Assembly (NCBI GenBank): GCA_020284085.1
Contig: JACEVL010000671.1
Span: 2,537,717 to 2,601,716 of the forward strand
Length of the DNA: 64,000 nucleotides
Direction: 5' to 3'
Source: Aporrectodea caliginosa
Lineage: Eukaryota; Annelida; Clitellata; Crassiclitellata; Lumbricidae
Both the position numbers and the translations under genes were made by a program. The stretch's first letter is position 1. Each line of letters starts with the position of its first letter. Shown piece by piece: positions 59,285 to 64,000 of the stretch. The notes beneath the pieces are model-generated. The model saw only the letters and a list, made by a program, of their open reading frames with translations. It was not told the DNA's origin and searched no databases.

Positions 59285-61590
59285 TCTTACTTGTGTTCAT
59301 GTAGTCGTAGTTTTCAGATTTCTACAGCGCCCAAAAATTATAAGTCGTGGGAACCAGCTTAAATAAAGGCGCTATGTCAAAATAAATCGATAGGCTGGGA
59401 TTGTCGAAGTCGGTTCCAGGTCAAGATAGCGCCGCTATGGTAAGGTACGAATGTGGCTGAATTGTTAGAGAGCTCGGCTTGTGACACGGTAAATACGGGT
59501 TCCAGTCTTAATCTAATAATAATATCTTTGCCACCAAATTCTCCGTCCCTTCTCTGCCACGTCATTGAGTCCTCTCAGATTCTCTGACCGGTTTTACCTC
59601 TTAGTTCCCCGTGTTAAGACCACAATGTTTCAATCCAGATCCTTTGCTGTATAGGTCCCTCCATCTGACGCTCGATTTTTACACCAATCACAGGCTCTCC
59701 CAGCCTCCCCAGTGCGAGAGAACCAGAGAAAACAAGGGTATATATATATTCGTTTATTTGAAAAAGAGACAAATCTGGGTGGCACATCGCACCCAGTTAC
59801 ATGTCGAAGCATAAACCAGACAAATAAAATAATAAATGAAAAGAGTTAACAGTGTGTTTAAGCAGCGAAAGGATGCAGAGAGGCCTAGCTTGAAGCAATG
59901 AGCGAGTCATGGGAGGAAGTTTGTTCCATAGAGTGGACCCAATAAAAGAAAAAGCACGAGATTTGGTCATGACCATCCTCGCCCGTGGGACAAAGGTGCT
60001 AAATTGTATGGTGGGAACTGCCCCATCCTTTCTCAGATCCTTGTGTGCTGTGTAGCCTACCTCTGCCTCATCTGTTCATTGTTGCAGGTCCCTCCGATCG
60101 GCCGCAAATGGTATCCTTGCTGTCCCTCGGGAAACCACACTGTTCCGTAGGTCTCCGCTAGATCGTCCACTACCCAGCACAGAAGTTTTGCTATTGTTTG
60201 TCCTGTCTCCTGTTAAAGTTTTGAATTGAATTGAATATTATTTATTTGGTTATCAAAAACATATAAATGAAGGTTAACGGCAACAGGGATACATTGGCAA
60301 AACATGTTGAGGTTACCTAGGAGACCCATAAGGGGCCAAAGGGTCCCGCTAACCAGGGCCAAAGGTGGCAAACCAAATTTGAAGACAGAGTAAAAAATAC
60401 CTTTGTTAGACTTAATTAGAACTTAACTAGAGTGCAAATTAACAACAGTGTGAATGCACATTTACTACGCCTTAGTAATGTAGCGAAAACCCCGGTCGAT
60501 CGTCTCTGAGCTCTCCAGGCAGCAGGGAAGAGGTTTGAGCTTGCACGGAGCAGCAGTCCACGTGTCGCTCGAAGGAGCGCAAGTCAGGCGTCAGAAGTAT
60601 TGCGAACGTCTTGCACGCCACAGTCGATCGGTCGTCCAAGTCAAGAATCACCAATACGTCACTATAGGTTTCGACACAATTTATACTTCACGACAAAACC
60701 TCAGGAACTCTTAAGTGCAGTCGCAAAGTCAAAAGCGGCGCTCTCAACAATCACCAGCGCACTTTCAGTCACAAAGTCAGAAGCGGCGGCCCCGAGCTAT
60801 GTGTGTAATACGTTTATTTAACGACGACGACGATGATTGGCTCCGAGCTAGGCGGGGGCCCTCTATTTATACCCTCCCGAGCAGAGCGGAGCAGAGCGCA
60901 GGCAGAGCGGGAGCGGAACTGGAGCAGAGCAGAGCGGAACTGGAGCAGAGCAGAGGGGGGCAGAGCAGAGCGGAGCGGAGCAGAGCGGAGCCGAGGGAAG
61001 TGCAGAACTGTCACAGTAATCACAGAGAATTAGGTAGAGAGCATTACATTAGGAAACATTTACGGCTAACATTTTAAGCAAAATCCATATGCATAATATC
61101 CATACCGGTGAAAGGACAACAGTCAGATCTCGTCCGATCCGTCGAAGCAATCGTTCCTTCCATTACAGGTTAGATTTCGATTGATACAGCTACTGTCGGA
61201 TACGCATGTGTATTCATCCCATTGACAACTTGAATTTTCACCAATCGATGGTCGTACGATGTGTGATTGGGTTCTCATTGCTGCAATTGGCAGATTATTA
61301 TTATTGTCGTAGATTTATTATTTATAAATTCAATGTCAAATCCTTCAGCATGCCTCTCCGCGAAAGCTGTATGTTCTAAATTTACTATGTAAACCTTCAC
61401 CCCGTACATCTTTTCAACCTTACAAAGTTTCACCATACAAACCAACATTTTAAGCTAGAAATTTTCACTTCATTCGAAGTTTCCTTAGAATTTACAATTT
61501 TATAATGCAAATAATCTTATGTAGTAAACCAGCGACTATCTCATGTGCCTTTCAACCTATGTAATTGTAACTTCTAGTGAACAAGCTATA
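59285..61590. other. downstream intergenic region, repeats only
   Basis: It includes a tRNA-like SINE head at 59453-59510 (box B-like GGGTTCCAGTC near 59498) and LINE-tail-like GGCGCTATGTCAAAATAAAT near 59367. A GC-rich (GAGCAGAGCG)n run lies at 60885-60995. The part from 60470 to 61020 may be an LTR fragment, but the ends could not be set. Confidence 0.5.
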
Positions 61591-62310
61591 GTTTCGTGAA
61601 TTTTTATAATACATATACAATACTTGGAGTTACACTGGACCAAGAGTTAACCTTTGCCCCACATATAAACCGCCTCTGCCGTGATTCATACTATCAGTTA
61701 CGCCAGTTTCGCACTGTTGCTCGCTCACTTACTTCAGACTCCACCGCTACACTCATCCACTCTTTTATCACTGTCCGACTTGATTACTGTTGCTCACTCT
61801 ATGTTGGCCTCCCAGCTTGTCGGTTGGGGTGCCTGTACCGGGTCCTGCGCTCTGCCGCACGCCTTTGCGGACGTATTCCCAAATTTGGGCGCGTCTCAGG
61901 TTATATGCTGGATGTGGCTCCCTCTACTACAGCGGATCTCGTATCGGATCATTGCTTTGGTCTGACGGTCCTTGCTGGACCTAGCCCCTGCCTATTTACG
62001 CGACCTCTGCTGCCCTACCTTTGGTGCTCCGGGTCGTCGCTCTCTCTGCTCTACTGAGCGGGGCGTGCTCATGGTCCCTTTCGCCCGCACAGCTACTAAG
62101 CAGAATCGGGCCTTCTCAGTGGTTGGCCCATCTCTCTGGAAGGGCTTCCTTTGATGCTGCGCTTGCATCCCAGAATCCACTCTGAATCTTTCTATACTTG
62201 CCTCAAAACTGTCCTTTTCAGCCGTGCTGTGGTCGGGAGCGCTCCTGAGTAGTAACCTTGAAGGGGCGCTATATAAAACTTCGTAATGAATGAATGAATG
62301 AATACAATAA
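61590..62310 (+). mobile_element. CR1/L2-like LINE 3' fragment, best copy
   Basis: Frames read TLDQELTFAPHINRLCRDSY and LDYCCSLYVGLP, then after a frameshift LAPAYLRDLCCPTFGAPGRR and VPFARTATKQNRAFSVVGPS. The 3' end is CTTGAAGGGGCGCTATATAA then (GAAT)n. This is the C-terminal part of a reverse transcriptase; the 5' part is absent. Confidence 0.9.
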
Positions 62311-62439
62311 TACAACTATATTTTGGTGTCGTCGTCCTCCTTACAAGGTACAGAATACGTCGAGGGAACCGATACACATTTATTGCAGAGAAAATGTGAG
62401 TGAAGGACTTGGTCAATGTCCAGTCCCTACACAGTAACT

Positions 62440-62520
62440 GTCTCGGATGAGGCTCGAACCCGTACGCTGCGCGTTACAGATCATGCGCTCTAACCGATCG
62501 GCCACCATGCCTCACAATCT
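62440..62520 (-). mobile_element. tRNA-derived SINE head
   Basis: The minus strand reads GGTGGCCGATCGGTTAGAGC (box A) and GGGTTCGAGCC (box B, complement 62451-62461), with TGT in the anticodon-loop position, as in tRNA-Thr. Confidence 0.6.
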
Positions 62521-63541
62521 TTATAGCTCAACATATGTAAGTCCCTCGAGTAAACTCTCAACGCAGCTCTCTTTACAATCTAGAAACGCATAAGTCTGCT
62601 AAGAAAACATCCATCTCACGTTGTAAGCTGAAAGATGTGCATTTGCTTTACAAATAATCATTTCTTCTATCTCTGCTCTATTAAAATATACAATTTAACT
62701 ATGCGAGCCTTCCGCTCATGTCACAGTACAGCCTAAAAGTGGCGCGTTTGTACTACGCACTCTCAAACTTCTGTCTTTTACAATGTAAATTTCAATCTCT
62801 TGAACTTCTAATGCTCTATACGTAAATCTAATGTATCTCTCACTCACGCTTTCTGACTCTCTCGAACTTGTAAAGCACCACACAAAGTTTGAAGTTTTCC
62901 AAAGTTTGTAGTTTCCTAAAAGTTATAAGTTTCTCAAGTTTCGTATTTTCTAAGAGTTGAAGGTTTAACAAGTTGTGAATTCTCTAAAAGTTGTAAATTT
63001 CACTAGGTTTCTCATGTTTCGAGTTATCTAAGAGCTGTAAGTTTCACAAGTTATGAGTTCTCTAAAAGTTTCACCAGTTCTTAGATCTCTAAGACTTTCA
63101 AATTTCACTAAGTTTCTCAAATTTCGCTCTCTCGAGCTTCTAAAGCGTCAAACAAAGTTTTTAGTTTCCTAAAAGTTTGAAGTTTTCTAAGAGTTGCAGG
63201 TTTCTCAAGTTTCGCTCTCTCGAACTTCTAAAGCGTTGCACAGAGTTTTAAGTTTCCTAAAAGTTTGGAGTTTTCGTAAAGTTTTCTCAGGTTGAGAGTT
63301 TTCCAATTTGTAAGTTTCTCAAGTTGAGAGTTTTCTAAGAGCTGTAAGTTTCACTAAAAGTTTTAAGTTTCACAAACAGTGTGTTTTCAAAATTGACAGT
63401 TTTAAGTTTTTCAACTTGTAAGGTTTCCATATTTGTAAGTTTCCTAAAAGATTTAAATATCTCAATCAGTAGTTATCAAAGTTTTAAGTTTCTTAACTCG
63501 TAAGTTCTCTAAACGTTTCAAATGTCACCTATAGAAATCTC

Positions 63542-63613
<72 letters not shown>

Positions 63614-64000
63614 TCTGAAGCAAAAATCGAAAATCTCACGCGTCTTTCTCACGAACTTTTAATGACCGTATGGAAATCTCATTCTTTTGAACTTTTAACG
63701 CTCCATACGCAAATCTCGTTCACCTCTCTCTCTCTCTCTCTCCCACTTTCAAACTTCTAAAGCGACATATGAAAGTCTGTCTGTCTCTCTCTCTCTCTCT
63801 GATTCTCTGTATTTTCATAACTTCTAAAGCATCATAAGACCATCTTAAGCGTCTCTCTCCCACTCACCGTCTCTCAAACTTCTAAACACCACGCAATAAT
63901 CTCGCTCTTCTCTCTGTCAGACGTTTGCTCCTTCTCTGGCAAACTTCTTAAGGACCAATCAAACATTTCGTGCGCTTCTCTAACGCTCTCTCAATCTCTG
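62521..64000. repeat. degenerate TAAGTTTC repeats and (TC)n microsatellites
   Basis: 62880-63540 is built of diverged units such as CTAAAAGTTTGAAGTTTTCT and CTCGAACTTCTAAAGCG. (TC)n runs occur at 63546-63610, 63724-63742 and 63786-63802. No gene is visible. Confidence 0.8.

Noticed and set aside
60470..61020. LTR retrotransposon end with GAGCAGAGCG repeats
   Set aside because: No terminal inverted bases, primer site, second LTR or coding region could be identified, so it is left unclassified.
62440..62520. Functional tRNA gene
   Set aside because: The boxes are present but the acceptor stem does not pair well, and similar heads occur as repeats.

Overview
This window is animal nuclear DNA, most likely from a marine invertebrate. 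Coding exons are GC-rich and split by mostly GT-AG introns. The non-coding DNA is AT-rich and crowded with trinucleotide microsatellites, minisatellites, LINE remnants, tRNA-headed SINEs and small DNA transposons. The 8-base palindrome TAGGCCTA occurs about twelve times. I cannot name the species or phylum from sequence alone.

Layout. (1) 1.2-6.3 kb, + strand: the last four coding exons of a C2H2 zinc-finger protein with 17 fingers; its 5' end is not visible here. (2) 6.8-7.4 kb, - strand: a probable 3' terminal exon encoding a short segment with a possible protein phosphatase 1 docking motif, convergent with the zinc-finger gene. (3) 10.4-11.5 kb, - strand: an intronless coding region for a 371-residue class A GPCR with atypical EKY and DPIIY motifs. 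(4) 11.6-22.3 kb: no recognisable gene; mobile-element debris and repeats. (5) 22.3-59.3 kb, + strand: a complete muscle (class II) myosin heavy chain gene. I joined 31 coding exons plus an alternative last exon, all with matching intron phases, into a protein of 1935 shared residues plus one of three possible tails. All hallmark parts are present: P-loop, switch I, switch II, relay, SH1/SH2 helix, converter, two light-chain-binding IQ helices, head-rod proline and a continuous coiled-coil rod. Two introns use GC-AG boundaries. (6) 59.3-64 kb: LINE remnants, SINE heads and simple repeats, no gene.

How the genes relate. The three genes before the myosin gene look unrelated to it and to each other. 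The main biological story is one myosin heavy chain gene whose large introns were heavily invaded. Two elements with piggyBac-like TTAA flanks, several LINE tails, a short SINE-like family with clear target-site duplications, and minisatellites that touch splice sites lie within it. I found no duplicated mutually exclusive exons of the arthropod type. The sequence does show three potential C-terminal tails.

I did not find a convincing undescribed multi-gene system. The most interesting signals are splice-related: two GC-AG introns, a target-site duplication that carries the acceptor tract of exon 15, an in-frame minisatellite fused to a donor, complementary repeats flanking exons 4-5, and alternative tails. 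The transposon archaeology is also informative, including a hAT-like insertion whose unoccupied site survives elsewhere in the window.
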